A stretch of DNA of 64,000 nt from Planomicrobium sp. CPCC 101079 (GTDB lineage: Bacteria > Bacillota > Bacilli > Bacillales_A > Planococcaceae): the NCBI RefSeq assembly GCF_007859275.1, contig NZ_VOHC01000030.1:1-64000 (forward strand), in the 5' to 3' direction. Below the pieces are notes generated by a model, which worked only from the letters and a program-made list of their open reading frames with translations, searched no databases and had not been told where the DNA came from. The translations under genes and the position numbers were made by a program. Shown piece after piece: positions 1 to 9,193 of this stretch. How positions within the stretch are numbered: position 1 is the stretch's first letter; each line of letters starts with the position of its first letter.

Positions 1-45
1 GCTCGCCCGCGGCATTTAAAACATATGCTCCTGCGCAAGCTCGTC

Positions 46-86
46 GCAAAGCTATTGGCCAAAATAACTTCGGCCAATAGCTTCGC
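46..86. repeat. 15-bp inverted repeat (REP-like hairpin)
   Basis: Arms at 46-60 and 72-86 pair over 15 positions with one G-U wobble, around an 11-base loop. There is no T-run, so it is not a typical terminator. No supported gene lies in positions 1-268; the frame that is open from position 1 to the TAA at 109-111 runs straight through the hairpin and has no ribosome binding site. It may be a copy of a dispersed palindromic element, or the end of a structure that begins outside the window. Confidence 0.5.
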
Positions 87-154
87 AGCTGGTTGGCGAA
101 CTATCGGTTAAGGAATGCTCGCTCATATTACCGTTAACTCTCTCAACAAGCTGG

Positions 155-185
155 AAAAAGCAGCAGGCTCCCCCTGCTGCTTTTT
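155..185. terminator. Bidirectional rho-independent terminator
   Basis: A 13-bp perfect stem (155-167 with 173-185) has a 5-base loop, with A-run and T-run on its two sides. It can stop transcription from either direction and separates whatever lies left of the window from the HhH gene. Confidence 0.8.
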
Positions 186-268
186 TCGCTTTTAATAAAG
201 TGAACATAAAAAGGGTTGTGCAGGATATGCCGAAACTTCTTTATTTCTAAAGAGAGGAAGGGGAAATT

Positions 269-472
269 ATGACAGAAATCGATAAAACAGATTTGCCAAA
301 AGGAATAGGCAAACCGGCTGAGCAGGCATTTTCTGCCGCTGGTTATTTTCAGCTCGAACAATTTACTCAAGTTAGTGAGAAGGACATTTTAAAGTTGCAT
401 GGAGTCGGCCCTAAAGCCGTCAAAGTCATACAGCAAGCGCTCAGAGAAAAAGGCTGGACTTTCAAAGAATAA
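269..472 (+). CDS. Small helix-hairpin-helix DNA-binding protein
   Basis: This 67-residue protein has a helix-hairpin-helix motif near residues 40-60 (ILKLHGVGPKAVKVI), the non-sequence-specific DNA-binding element also found in the RNA polymerase alpha C-terminal domain and in repair proteins. The start is set by an AGAGGAAGGGG ribosome binding site just upstream. Stand-alone proteins of this size occur widely in Bacillales and are usually annotated only as DNA-binding. The C-terminal residues form the end of the second helix, so it looks complete. It is monocistronic and convergent with the GDSL gene, 21 bases away, with no obvious terminator between them. Biological role unknown. Confidence 0.75.
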   Translation: MTEIDKTDLPKGIGKPAEQAFSAAGYFQLEQFTQVSEKDILKLHGVGPKAVKVIQQALREKGWTFKE

Positions 473-493
473 CCATGAATAAAAAAGTGCCGT

Positions 494-1219
494 TTATCGG
501 TTCTGATACCTATTCCAAAAAGCGTCAGCCATTGCTTCATATCCTTCCCGGTTCGGATGAATATCGGCAGCATTCGGCAACTTGTCTAGGGCATTTTCTC
601 CGAACGCTTCATCTACTGGAACAAAATCGGCTTCTTGCCCCTCAGCAGCGTCCTTCAATATTCCATTGAGCTGGTCAAGCCGGTTTGCAAGTTCATCTTT
701 TTGATTCTCCTGTAAATGAGGAAATGGAAAATAATAGCCCATTACATATATACTGGCGTCTGGTGCTTCATCGTTCAATTTGGTTATCACGGTTTCCATG
801 TTGCCACGGATATTATTCAGCTCTTTTTCCATCTGTGCTTCATCAAACTCCACTTCACCGCTAGTTGGATTGATGCGCACCAGGCGCAGGAGGTCATTCG
901 CCCCGGCAGAAATCGTTATAAGGTCCGCGGCTTGCACGGTTTCTATTGCGTCTTCAGATGCCAGCTGCTTTAATATATCGTCAGTTGTATAGCCCGAAAC
1001 TGCCAACTCTTTCGTATACTCCGCCAATTGCTCTTGTCTTTCAAGTTCTTCGGCGATCATGTCCGCATAGCCATCGCCGATTTCTGAATAAGGGGTTTGT
1101 CCGGCCGCTAGTGAATCACCAAGTGCTACATAGTCAACAGCAGTATCGACTTCTCCCTTTCCGCATGCCGCTGTCCCAAACAAGAGGATTGCCGCTAATA
1201 CTGCGTTTTTCTTTATCAC
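494..1219 (-). CDS. SGNH/GDSL-family lipoprotein hydrolase
   Basis: This predicted 241-residue extracellular lipoprotein has an SGNH hydrolase fold, which usually acts as an esterase or lysophospholipase. The N-terminus is a lipoprotein signal ending in the lipobox GTAAC. Block I carries the nucleophile in VALGDSLAAG, block III has the oxyanion Asn in SAGAND, and block V has the Asp-His pair in DIHPNREGY, so the catalytic set is intact. The start is GTG at 1219, placed behind AAGAGGTG; an upstream in-frame ATG at 1237 would put that ribosome binding site inside the gene. Substrate cannot be told from sequence. Confidence 0.85.
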   Translation of the reverse strand: MIKKNAVLAAILLFGTAACGKGEVDTAVDYVALGDSLAAGQTPYSEIGDGYADMIAEELERQEQLAEYTKELAVSGYTTDDILKQLASEDAIETVQAADLITISAGANDLLRLVRINPTSGEVEFDEAQMEKELNNIRGNMETVITKLNDEAPDASIYVMGYYFPFPHLQENQKDELANRLDQLNGILKDAAEGQEADFVPVDEAFGENALDKLPNAADIHPNREGYEAMADAFWNRYQNR

Positions 1220-1471
1220 GCTTTCACCTCTTTGCATTTCTGATTTGCATAACCGTTATTAACCAGACTCTTTTAGCCAAATAACTTTGAATAATTCAGT
1301 TAATTTCGATACAATTAACTATACATACCCTAAATTCTAAGAAAATAAGCAGAAATGTTATATCACAATAGACAGTAGATTTATCTTTATTTCCATTACA
1401 GAAGTAGATATTGCTTATTCCTTTTTTTATACGGTACTCATTTGAAAAATTGCTGCGAAGGGGGATGCCTA

Positions 1472-2692
1472 TTGGATCCATTAGAAATTCTTGAAAACTT
1501 ACATAAAGTCCGCCCGGCCTTCCAACCCATCATTAGTGCAGTCAAGCATGACATTAGCGGCTATGAAGTGCTTGGCCGTTTCCAATGCGAAAATGGCCAA
1601 TGGGTCAGTTTAGGTGATTTTTTTAATGATAGTGATGTTCCGGATGAATATAAAGTTGAAGTTGACCAGCATATCTTGCATTTGGCGATCACCAAAATGC
1701 TTGAGGAGAAAAACGAATGTTCGCTTTTCATCAACCGCAATGCAAAACAATTATTGATAAACAGCGGTGAAGACTTTTTACAGACCTTAAAAGTATATGA
1801 GAAAAAAGGCTTCGCGATGAACCGAATTGTGCTGGAGATTACTGAACACGATTTTGATGAAGATTTCGGCGTGTTGGAGCATTTGCTGATTTATTACAAA
1901 ACTTATGGAATCCAAATTGCGGTGGATCATGTCGGCGCAAAAAGCTCCAACATTGACCGCATCCGGCAGCTTAAGCCCCATATACTAAAAATCGATACGA
2001 GTATTATCCGCCAGCACAACCAGGAAGTTTTCCAGGACATTATTTATTCTTTGTCTGTTTTAGCCCGGCGAATCGGCGCGAAATTGTCTTATGAAAATAT
2101 TGAAGACAATCACCAGCTCTATTTTGCGTGGAAGCATGGCGGCCATTATTACCAAGGATTTTATTTGGCAAATCCTGATTTCGACTTTTTATCCACCAAA
2201 TCGTTGGCAGTCGATGTCGGTGAAAAAGTAAAGGCATTTGTGCAACTTGAAAAATCCCGCGTTGAAGGGCGTTTGGCATTTACCTTGGCTTGTGAGGAGA
2301 AGATTAAAAAATTGCTGAATCAATGGCAAGGTCCGGAAACGGCTGACCCTTTCATAGAAGCCGTGAAAAATTCCTTCAATGAAGAAAGCTTTCGTATTTA
2401 TATCTGCGACAGCAATGGCCAACAAATCTCTTCAAATTTCAGAAAACGTCTGCAATCGTGGGAAGCCGAAAAGGATCAGTACGGTTCCCATTGGGCATTC
2501 CGCCCTTATTTTTTAGAAAACACGATGCATATGAAAACATGGCATAAAGGAATTTTGTCCGATACATACTCGGATATCGAGACAGGTGAAATGGTTCGTA
2601 CATTCAGTTACCCATTATCTGACCAGTATTTTTTGTTTGTTGATATCAGCTATTCCTTGCTCTTGGAAAACGATTATTTGTATTTCCAGTAA
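1472..2692 (+). CDS. ykuI: EAL-domain protein, YkuI type (c-di-GMP binding)
   Basis: This 406-residue protein matches B. subtilis YkuI in length and layout: an N-terminal EAL domain (about residues 1-250) and a C-terminal PAS-like domain. The EAL signature reads EVLGR with Glu32, and the substrate-loop region reads YYQGFYLANP. The usual Asp-Asp metal pair reads Asp-His (AVDHVG), a degeneracy that fits a c-di-GMP receptor better than an active phosphodiesterase. The start is TTG at 1472, preceded by AAGGGGGA; an upstream TTG at 1442 has no ribosome binding site. The gene stands alone and ends at a terminator shared with the convergent binding-protein gene. Confidence 0.85.
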   Translation: MDPLEILENLHKVRPAFQPIISAVKHDISGYEVLGRFQCENGQWVSLGDFFNDSDVPDEYKVEVDQHILHLAITKMLEEKNECSLFINRNAKQLLINSGEDFLQTLKVYEKKGFAMNRIVLEITEHDFDEDFGVLEHLLIYYKTYGIQIAVDHVGAKSSNIDRIRQLKPHILKIDTSIIRQHNQEVFQDIIYSLSVLARRIGAKLSYENIEDNHQLYFAWKHGGHYYQGFYLANPDFDFLSTKSLAVDVGEKVKAFVQLEKSRVEGRLAFTLACEEKIKKLLNQWQGPETADPFIEAVKNSFNEESFRIYICDSNGQQISSNFRKRLQSWEAEKDQYGSHWAFRPYFLENTMHMKTWHKGILSDTYSDIETGEMVRTFSYPLSDQYFLFVDISYSLLLENDYLYFQ

Positions 2693-2698
2693 AAAGTC

Positions 2699-2740
2699 AA
2701 AAAGGCACAGAGGAACCAACCGGTTTCCACTGTGCCTTTT
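2699..2740. terminator. Bidirectional terminator after ykuI and the binding-protein gene
   Basis: AAAAAGGCACAG pairs with CTGTGCCTTTT, with an inner GGAACC/GGTTTCC extension, and has A/T runs at both ends. The stem touches the stop codon of the minus-strand gene. Confidence 0.8.
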
Positions 2741-3840
2741 CACTTTTCTGTCATCCCATAGATGTCTTCCCGTGAGTGAAAGCCATCCGCAATGATGGTA
2801 TCTTCAATATTGGCTTGGTCTACTGCAAGTGGAGCCAGTAACACTGCCGGCACTTCCACTTTTCCATTGTTGATCTTTTGTTCGGCGTCTACACTGCCGC
2901 CTTTGGCCAATTGGACAACAAGCTTAGCCGATTCTTTAGTCAGTAATTTGATCGGTTTATACACTGTCATAGTTTGGGTGCCTTGAACGATGCGCTGTAT
3001 TCCGGCCAATTCTGCATCTTGCCCAGCAACCGGAATTTTTCCCGCCAGCCCTTTTGCTTCAAGTGCCTTGATAATGCCTCCAGCTGTGGCATCATTCGCC
3101 GCAATGATGGCATCAATCCGGTTGTTATTCGCTTCAAGCGCAGCTGCCATGTTGGCTTCCGCATTTGCAGGAGACCAGTCTTTTGTCCATTGGTCATACG
3201 TAACGGTAATCTTTCCGCTGTCAATCAAAGGCTGCAGCACGTTGAAAACGCCTTTTTTCAACAAATGGGCATTGTTGTCCGTGTCAGCGCCGCCAATATA
3301 GACATAGTTCCCTTCCGGAACCAGCTTAGTCAGTGCTTTCGCTTGCAATTCCCCTACTTTTTCATTGTCGAAAGAAACATACAAATCGACATCGGCATTT
3401 TTGATCAAGCGGTCATATGCGATGACTTTGATGCCCGCTTTATGGGCTTTATGGACAATGGCTGCAGTAGCTTCCGCATTATGCGGCACTACTACCAGGA
3501 GATCCACTCCTTCCCTGATCAAGGCTTCTGCTTGGGAAATTTGCAAAGCGTCGTCTCCACTCGCCGCCATTATCTCGATTTCCGCCCCTAACGCTTCCAC
3601 TTCTTTCTTAAACAAATCTCTATCCTTTAACCAGCGTTCCTCCAACAATGTATCCATGGAAAAGCCAATTTTAATCTTTTCCTCTTTAACTTCAGCTTTT
3701 TCCACTTCATTAGACGGTTTAGGGGAAACTTTTTGCTGGACTACTCTTTCATCGAGCCCGTCTTTTTGGCACGCTGACACACAAAAAATCAACGCCAACA
3801 AGACCAGCGCAACCTTGAAACTGATATAAAACCGTCCCAT
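2740..3840 (-). CDS. XylF-like sugar-binding lipoprotein (second binding protein of the locus)
   Basis: This 366-residue lipoprotein has the lipobox VSAC and a periplasmic-binding protein fold of the D-xylose/ChvE class. Family hallmarks include IAYDRLI, GGADTDNNA and VAGQDAELAGIQ. The start is ATG at 3840, behind GGGGAGAGC; the upstream in-frame start at 3873 overlaps the regulator gene. It is the last gene of the sensor operon and has no ATPase or permease of its own beside it. It could feed the importer encoded upstream, replace its ChvE-like protein with a different specificity, or present sugar to the sensor. Xylose or arabinose is the likely ligand. Confidence 0.85.
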   Translation of the reverse strand: MGRFYISFKVALVLLALIFCVSACQKDGLDERVVQQKVSPKPSNEVEKAEVKEEKIKIGFSMDTLLEERWLKDRDLFKKEVEALGAEIEIMAASGDDALQISQAEALIREGVDLLVVVPHNAEATAAIVHKAHKAGIKVIAYDRLIKNADVDLYVSFDNEKVGELQAKALTKLVPEGNYVYIGGADTDNNAHLLKKGVFNVLQPLIDSGKITVTYDQWTKDWSPANAEANMAAALEANNNRIDAIIAANDATAGGIIKALEAKGLAGKIPVAGQDAELAGIQRIVQGTQTMTVYKPIKLLTKESAKLVVQLAKGGSVDAEQKINNGKVEVPAVLLAPLAVDQANIEDTIIADGFHSREDIYGMTEK

Positions 3841-3859
3841 CGGGCTCTCCCCTTTTTTG

Positions 3860-5419
3860 TCAGCTCTCTCCAACGGGCAAACTTTTTTTGCCTAAAAGTG
3901 TTTTACGGTACTCTTTAGGTGAAACCGCCGCTATTTTCTTGAAAACCTTGCTAAAGTAATTTGGTTCATGATAGCCGACTTCAAATGTGATTTCCTTGAT
4001 GCTTTTTTCTGGATCTCCGAGCAGCTTTTTCGCTTTTTCAATCCGGCATTCTGTCAGAAAATCAATATAATTGACACCAAGTTTTTCCTTAAACATTTTG
4101 CTGATGTAAATCGGACTCAGTTTTACCCTCTGGGCTAATGCTTCCAGTGAGATGTCTTTATGGGAATGTTCCATAATGTACTGCTTGATTTGATATATGG
4201 TATCTGCTTCAAGCTCGCCATAATGGGCAAAATAATGCTGTTTCATGCGTTCCAGCAAACGGCTGGTTTCCTGCCGAAGCTGCCAATAATTTTGCGCTTG
4301 TAGAGAAAACAACGGCTTCTCAACCTCGATGCCGATTTCGTCCATGACCCTGGAAACTATCCAAAGCAGTTCCAAAACGCGCTGTTGCGTTTGCAGAAGA
4401 TCCGCTCTTTCGTTTTCGTAGCATTGAATCAACTCAAGCGCATGAAGGTCAATCTGCTCCCATTCCCCAAGCCGAATCTGGTCAAACAGCTCTTTTTCAC
4501 CGAGTTTCGCCAAGTGGCCGCACCGTTCAATTCCCACTGTCGGAACATCCGAATAAAAACGATATTTAACCGGAAGGCTCAGATCCATCGTAGCAATCAA
4601 TGACTCCTGGTAAGATTGGCGAATTTGACCGAGTGAACCACAGACATTTCCAATGCCGATAAACCAGCCGGTCTTGCCTTCCATTTTCGCGACCGATAAA
4701 ATTTCGTTTGCCAAAGAAACAGCTTGCGACCGAAACGACTTTCCTGGTTCCCTGAACACAATAATGGGAAGTTGGCGCCCATATAGGGCGCCGACCCATC
4801 CGCTTTTTGTTTGGCGCACTTTTTCTTTGATCGCCGAATAATAATTTCCGGACCCATCCGCCAACAATACACTCATAACAAACTTTTCGTTTGTCGACTG
4901 GATGTCGAGCATTTCAACCAACATGTCCAAATGCACTTCGTGAACATGGTCAAATAGCAATTGGGTGACGACATCGGTCTCAACGAGCGTCAGGGCTTTT
5001 TGCAATGCTTCCTTCTGGGATTTGCTGGCAGCCCAAACCTTCTGTTCTTCTTCGTTTTGGTTTAATACTTTACCGACAGTTGCGATGATTTCACTGGCCT
5101 TGCTCGGCTTCAATAAGTAATCTTTCACACCGAGTTTAATCGCCTGCCGCGCATAGTCAAACGTATCAAAAGCCGTCACCATGACAAACTTGATGGCTGG
5201 ATGCTCGGCACTGATCTTTTCAACCGCTTCCAATCCATTCATGCCGGGCATCTTAATATCCATCAAAATCAAGTCCGGCTTGAATTTTCCAGCCTGCTCC
5301 ACCGCAAGTTTACCGTTTTTAGATTGTTCAATGACGAGATTCGGGTAAGCTTTCTGCAAAATCATTTGCAGCCCTTCACGCTCGATTTGTTCGTCATCCA
5401 CAATTAGGAGTTTAGTCAT
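3860..5419 (-). CDS. AraC-type response regulator (AraT/YesN type)
   Basis: The protein has an N-terminal receiver domain (about residues 1-120) with the phospho-acceptor Asp54 in MDIKMPG and the acidic pair Asp8-Asp9. A long linker follows, then a C-terminal AraC double helix-turn-helix in the last 100 residues (ISLEALAQRV, EVGYHEPNYFSKVFKK). It should activate a sugar promoter when phosphorylated by the adjacent kinase. Two ATGs are possible, 5428 and 5419; AGGAG sits only 2 bases before the first and 11 before the second, so 5419 is preferred. The gene overlaps the kinase stop codon, indicating translational coupling. It corresponds to AraT of the Geobacillus araPST system or YesN of Clostridium. 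Confidence 0.85.
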   Translation of the reverse strand: MTKLLIVDDEQIEREGLQMILQKAYPNLVIEQSKNGKLAVEQAGKFKPDLILMDIKMPGMNGLEAVEKISAEHPAIKFVMVTAFDTFDYARQAIKLGVKDYLLKPSKASEIIATVGKVLNQNEEEQKVWAASKSQKEALQKALTLVETDVVTQLLFDHVHEVHLDMLVEMLDIQSTNEKFVMSVLLADGSGNYYSAIKEKVRQTKSGWVGALYGRQLPIIVFREPGKSFRSQAVSLANEILSVAKMEGKTGWFIGIGNVCGSLGQIRQSYQESLIATMDLSLPVKYRFYSDVPTVGIERCGHLAKLGEKELFDQIRLGEWEQIDLHALELIQCYENERADLLQTQQRVLELLWIVSRVMDEIGIEVEKPLFSLQAQNYWQLRQETSRLLERMKQHYFAHYGELEADTIYQIKQYIMEHSHKDISLEALAQRVKLSPIYISKMFKEKLGVNYIDFLTECRIEKAKKLLGDPEKSIKEITFEVGYHEPNYFSKVFKKIAAVSPKEYRKTLLGKKSLPVGES

Positions 5420-6860
5420 TTTCGTCATTTCTCCTCTTTTTCGGTATTTTCAGCATCACATTTGTGCCCTGTCCTATTGCACTTTGAATCTCAATCACAT
5501 CTTCCTGGCCGTAGAAAAGACGGAGCCGCTTAACGACGTTGCTAAAACCGATTCCTGTTGATTGGCCCTCGGTTTGCTCGGAATTCCCTCTAAGAATTTG
5601 TTTGACCTTTTCTTCTGTCATCCCCTGGCCGTCATCTTCGATTTCAATTATCACTATGTTCTCGCTGTGTGAAATGCGAAACCAGATATTCCCGCCTTCC
5701 TCTGATGGTTCAATCGTGTGGATAACGGCATTTTCGATAACAGGTTGGAGCGTCAATCCCGGCATTTGCACTCCTAAAGAAGATTCGTCAATTTCCATAT
5801 GCAAATGCAAGCGCTCAGTAAATCTAGCTTTTTGAATTTCCATATATTGTTTCAATACAATCACTTCTTCATGAAGTGTCACGGGTTTATCCAAACGTTT
5901 TAAGTTGTAGCGAAGCAACCCAGCCACACTCACAAGCAGATCACTTGTTTCTTCAGCACCTTCTAAATATGCTTTTTTGGACATGATGTTCAATGTGTTG
6001 AAGAGGAAATGCGGATTGATCTGATTTTGCAAGCTTTGCAACTGGCTTTCCTTTAGCAGCAGCTTGTTTTGTTGGAGTTCATGTTCAAGTTGCGCCTTTT
6101 CCTGAATTTCCATAAACAAGTTGTTAATGTTTATGCGCATTCGGTCAAATGTTTCAGCAAGAAATGAAATTTCGTCATTGGATTCAACTTTGATCGGCAA
6201 ATCAAATCTTCCTTTGGCTAACTCATTGGCAGATTGCGTCAATTTTTGAACTGGTTTTGTAATGCTTTTTGAAAACCAATACGTCATTAACAGCAATAGA
6301 AACGTTATAAGCAACAACAGCCAAATGCCCAGTTTTTTTAGTTCGTTTGATCGCTCGATGATTTCCCGGTAAAGGCGTTCATATGTTTTCAATTCGGTAT
6401 CAATCAAAGTCAGCGTAGTTTCAGAAATGTAATTGGAGATGCGCGTCGCTTCAGAAAACTCATTTGTCGAGGCCTCAGTTTCCTGTTGTTTCTGATACAT
6501 AAGCGAGCGGTCTGTTGTTTCCATCAAACTATCGATTAAGTTCATATAATTTGCCATGGCAAATTCATTATCCTCGTTTTTTAAGATGAGAATCTCACTT
6601 TTTGCTTCCTGGATATTCGCTTTGCTGGCTCCCAGCTGGTTTAAATTTGCTTCTGAAGGCTGAAGCAAGTAATCATTCAAATCGGTAATGAGGTCTTGGC
6701 TCGCGGCCGTTACTTCGTTCAAACTCAAATAACGCTGCAAAATGGCGTTATATTGGTCTTGGGTTTTTTGATTGTAATATGTCAGCGCCGCCCAAATAAT
6801 CACCATGATGAACAACACGACTAAGGTAAGCGACCATATTTTCTTCTGGATTCTATTCAT
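5412..6860 (-). CDS. LytS-type sensor histidine kinase (AraS type)
   Basis: This 482-residue membrane kinase has transmembrane segments at about 9-28 and 178-195 around an extracellular loop rich in helices. A HAMP domain follows at about 197-250, then a HisKA_7TM-type phosphorylation site QINPHFLFNTL (His284) and a C-terminal HATPase. The loop is the expected contact for the membrane-anchored sugar sensor encoded just upstream. The genes overlap by 4 bases (ATGA), so sensor, kinase and regulator are co-translated. This three-part arrangement is known for AraPST in Geobacillus and XylFII-LytS-YesN in Clostridium. Confidence 0.88.
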   Translation of the reverse strand: MNRIQKKIWSLTLVVLFIMVIIWAALTYYNQKTQDQYNAILQRYLSLNEVTAASQDLITDLNDYLLQPSEANLNQLGASKANIQEAKSEILILKNEDNEFAMANYMNLIDSLMETTDRSLMYQKQQETEASTNEFSEATRISNYISETTLTLIDTELKTYERLYREIIERSNELKKLGIWLLLLITFLLLLMTYWFSKSITKPVQKLTQSANELAKGRFDLPIKVESNDEISFLAETFDRMRININNLFMEIQEKAQLEHELQQNKLLLKESQLQSLQNQINPHFLFNTLNIMSKKAYLEGAEETSDLLVSVAGLLRYNLKRLDKPVTLHEEVIVLKQYMEIQKARFTERLHLHMEIDESSLGVQMPGLTLQPVIENAVIHTIEPSEEGGNIWFRISHSENIVIIEIEDDGQGMTEEKVKQILRGNSEQTEGQSTGIGFSNVVKRLRLFYGQEDVIEIQSAIGQGTNVMLKIPKKRRNDEND

Positions 6861-7834
6861 CGCGCTTCCTTCGCTTTCAGCATCCGGATATCGGTGAGGT
6901 ACCCTTTTTTATCAAGGGGAACCACTTCGTCGTTCAGCCATTTAATGATCAGTCCCACACTGACATTCCCCATTGTTTTCGGGGATTGTCCAATAACTCC
7001 GTCCAGTTTTTGTTGTTCCAGCAACGGCAAAGAGTCAGATCCATCATCAAACGAATAAATAAAATAGGGTTCAATTTGAAAGCGCTTTCCAATTTCTTGT
7101 ACCATGACTCCTGTAAAGTCGGCATTGACAGCGATAAAAGCATCAGCACCGGGTACTTTATTCAATATATCCTGTGTTGTCGATATAATTTGTTCTCTGG
7201 AATCGGGGGTTTCGGCATTGACCGTTTGAATATTTGGATAATCTTTTAATACATCTGCTATACCTTGAAGCCGCTGCTTTTGATAATATTCCTGGTGACT
7301 GTCGCTCATTAGAACGACCTCTCCTTCAGTTCCCATATCAAAAAGCAATTGTTCGGCAATCATCTGTCCCGCCAAATATTGATCCGAACCCACATAAGTT
7401 CTTCTTAAGCTTTCTTCTATAGGCACATCGTTGGCAACTGTGATAATGGGGATATTATAAAAAGAAGCTTTGATTTTTGTCAGCTCGTTGAATTCATCAG
7501 AATTTATGCCTTGGACAATGATGCCATCTACTTTCGAGTAAATTGCAATTTCAATCTTTTCCAAAAAATCTTCTCGGTTATTGCCATAACTGCCCCATAT
7601 CTCCAACCCGACACCTTCTTTTTGTGCTTGTTCCCGGGCGCCTTGTGCTACTTGATCCCAAAACGGTGTATCCAAGTTTTTAGTAATAAGGACGACGCGA
7701 TGCTGATTTACAGGTTCAATGGCATGTTCTGGCATTTCCCAATTTGAGCGAAAGACTTTTTCCGCTGACTGAAATGTGAAATAAAAAAGAACGACGCATA
7801 AGAAACACAGTAAAACTATGCCTATTTTTCGCAA
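6857..7834 (-). CDS. Membrane-anchored sugar-binding sensor protein (AraP/XylFII type)
   Basis: This 325-residue protein resembles periplasmic sugar-binding proteins (Peripla_BP_4 class) but begins with an uncleaved hydrophobic anchor at about residues 4-20 and has no usable lipobox. That suits a ligand sensor that docks on a kinase rather than a transport component. The start is TTG at 7834, set by AAAAGGGGAC eight bases upstream; a longer frame to 7897 runs through the promoter. It is the first gene of the sensor operon and overlaps the kinase start by 4 bases. The ligand is inferred to be L-arabinose or D-xylose from context. Confidence 0.8.
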   Translation of the reverse strand: MRKIGIVLLCFLCVVLFYFTFQSAEKVFRSNWEMPEHAIEPVNQHRVVLITKNLDTPFWDQVAQGAREQAQKEGVGLEIWGSYGNNREDFLEKIEIAIYSKVDGIIVQGINSDEFNELTKIKASFYNIPIITVANDVPIEESLRRTYVGSDQYLAGQMIAEQLLFDMGTEGEVVLMSDSHQEYYQKQRLQGIADVLKDYPNIQTVNAETPDSREQIISTTQDILNKVPGADAFIAVNADFTGVMVQEIGKRFQIEPYFIYSFDDGSDSLPLLEQQKLDGVIGQSPKTMGNVSVGLIIKWLNDEVVPLDKKGYLTDIRMLKAKEAR

Positions 7835-7872
7835 GTTGAGCGTCCCCTTTTGTGAATAGTTAATTATTTTCA

Positions 7873-7900
7873 TCTTACCACAAGCTTTAATATGCACAAG
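7873..7900 (-). promoter_or_regulatory. Candidate promoter of the sensor-kinase-regulator operon
   Basis: Reading the minus strand, TTGTGC (7900-7895) is followed after 16 bases by an extended -10, TGGTAAGAT (hexamer 7878-7873). The transcript would start near 7866, about 30 bases before the TTG start codon. Confidence 0.4.
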
Positions 7901-7958
7901 ACCTTCTTAGCTGTTTAGTCCTATTAATGAACCGTTAAAAGTTGGAGTTCGTTTCAAC

Positions 7959-7999
7959 AAAAAAACAGAAAGACCAGTTAAGCCTTCCTGTTTCTTTCC
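7959..7999 (-). terminator. Terminator after the importer permease gene
   Basis: On the minus strand AACAGGAAGG pairs with TCTTTCTGTT (two G-U pairs) and is followed by a seven-T run. It divides the importer operon from the sensor operon. Confidence 0.7.
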
Positions 8000-8006
8000 T
8001 GTTGGG

Positions 8007-9182
8007 TTATCCTCTTTTCCGACGTGTCATTACATCAAAAATTACCGCTGCAGCCAATACGCCGCCACGAATAATGTATTGATAGGAAATTCCGACTCCC
8101 ATCAAGTTCATCCCGCTCGTCAAAGATGCCATAACAATTGCACCGATAATTGCCCCCGTCACTTTCCCGACCCCACCAGCTGAAGAGACTCCGCCGACAT
8201 AGGCCGCCGCAATGGCATCAAGCTCAAATAACGTACCGGCTGTCGTCGTCGCTGATTGAAGACGGGAGGTAAACAAAATTCCTGATAGGGCCGCTAGCAT
8301 CCCCATTGACCCGAAAACAATATAGGTGATTTTTTTGACGTTGATTCCACTCAAGTGAGCAGCTTCCGGATTGCTTCCTACTGCGTAAATGTGCCGGCCA
8401 AGCACGGTTTTTGTCGACAGGAAATGATAGATGACAACTACAACCAGCATGATGACAACTGTCCAAGAAAAACCATTATAGCCAGCCAAGATCCACGTGA
8501 TATAAGCAATGACCGCTGAAACCAAAATCAGCTTCATCGTGAAGATGCCTTTAGAAACCACGTCAAACTGATATTTTATTTTGTTTCGGCGATTGGAAAA
8601 TTCGCTGTAGATGTAAAGTAAAATACCGATCAATCCAATGATGAGAGACAGCAAATGCAAGCCATTCACTTCTGCAAGTGATGGGATAAATCCATTGCCG
8701 AGTGCATTGAATTTCTCATCATTGACGATAATCGTTCCGGTTCTTTCTGTCACCCGCAAAAGCGCCCCTCTAAAAATGAGCATGGCTGCCAATGTGGCAA
8801 CAAAAGCGGGAATGCCGATTTGAGCGATCAAAAATCCGTTGAATAATCCTGCAATGACCCCAAAAACTAAAATGACAGGAATCGTGATGTAGACGGATAC
8901 CCCCATTTGGGTGAGAAAGATTGCTGCGATTGCCCCGAGAAAACCCGCTGCAAAACCAACGGACAAATCGATGTGGCGAATGACAATGACAAGCGTCATG
9001 CCGACAGCGAGTACCGCGATATAACCTGCTGAATCGAGCAAGTTGCTGATATTCCGAGAAGACATGAACAAACCGTCTGTCAAAATCGAAAACGTCAGCA
9101 GAATAACAAACAATGCAATATACATCCCATAATCCCGTATATTTTCTTTAATTAAAAACTTGGCTTCATTGAAAAACGTCAC
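8007..9182 (-). CDS. mmsB: Sugar ABC transporter permease (AraH/GguB/MmsB type)
   Basis: This 391-residue membrane protein of the BPD_transp_2 (RbsC-like) family has about ten hydrophobic segments. The family signature occurs near the C-terminus as ELDAIAAAYVGGVSSAGGVGKV. A hydrophilic insertion around residues 195-215 (EFSNRRNKIKYQ) is typical of the XylH/GguB branch rather than RbsC. It lies 11 bases after the ATPase gene and forms the transmembrane channel of the importer. The operon ends here at a clear terminator. Confidence 0.9.
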   Translation of the reverse strand: MTFFNEAKFLIKENIRDYGMYIALFVILLTFSILTDGLFMSSRNISNLLDSAGYIAVLAVGMTLVIVIRHIDLSVGFAAGFLGAIAAIFLTQMGVSVYITIPVILVFGVIAGLFNGFLIAQIGIPAFVATLAAMLIFRGALLRVTERTGTIIVNDEKFNALGNGFIPSLAEVNGLHLLSLIIGLIGILLYIYSEFSNRRNKIKYQFDVVSKGIFTMKLILVSAVIAYITWILAGYNGFSWTVVIMLVVVVIYHFLSTKTVLGRHIYAVGSNPEAAHLSGINVKKITYIVFGSMGMLAALSGILFTSRLQSATTTAGTLFELDAIAAAYVGGVSSAGGVGKVTGAIIGAIVMASLTSGMNLMGVGISYQYIIRGGVLAAAVIFDVMTRRKRG

Positions 9183-9193
9183 CGAAATCCCTC

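Noticed and set aside
1-111. Open frame from position 1 to TAA
   Set aside because: It reads through the inverted repeat and is probably a by-product of the palindrome.
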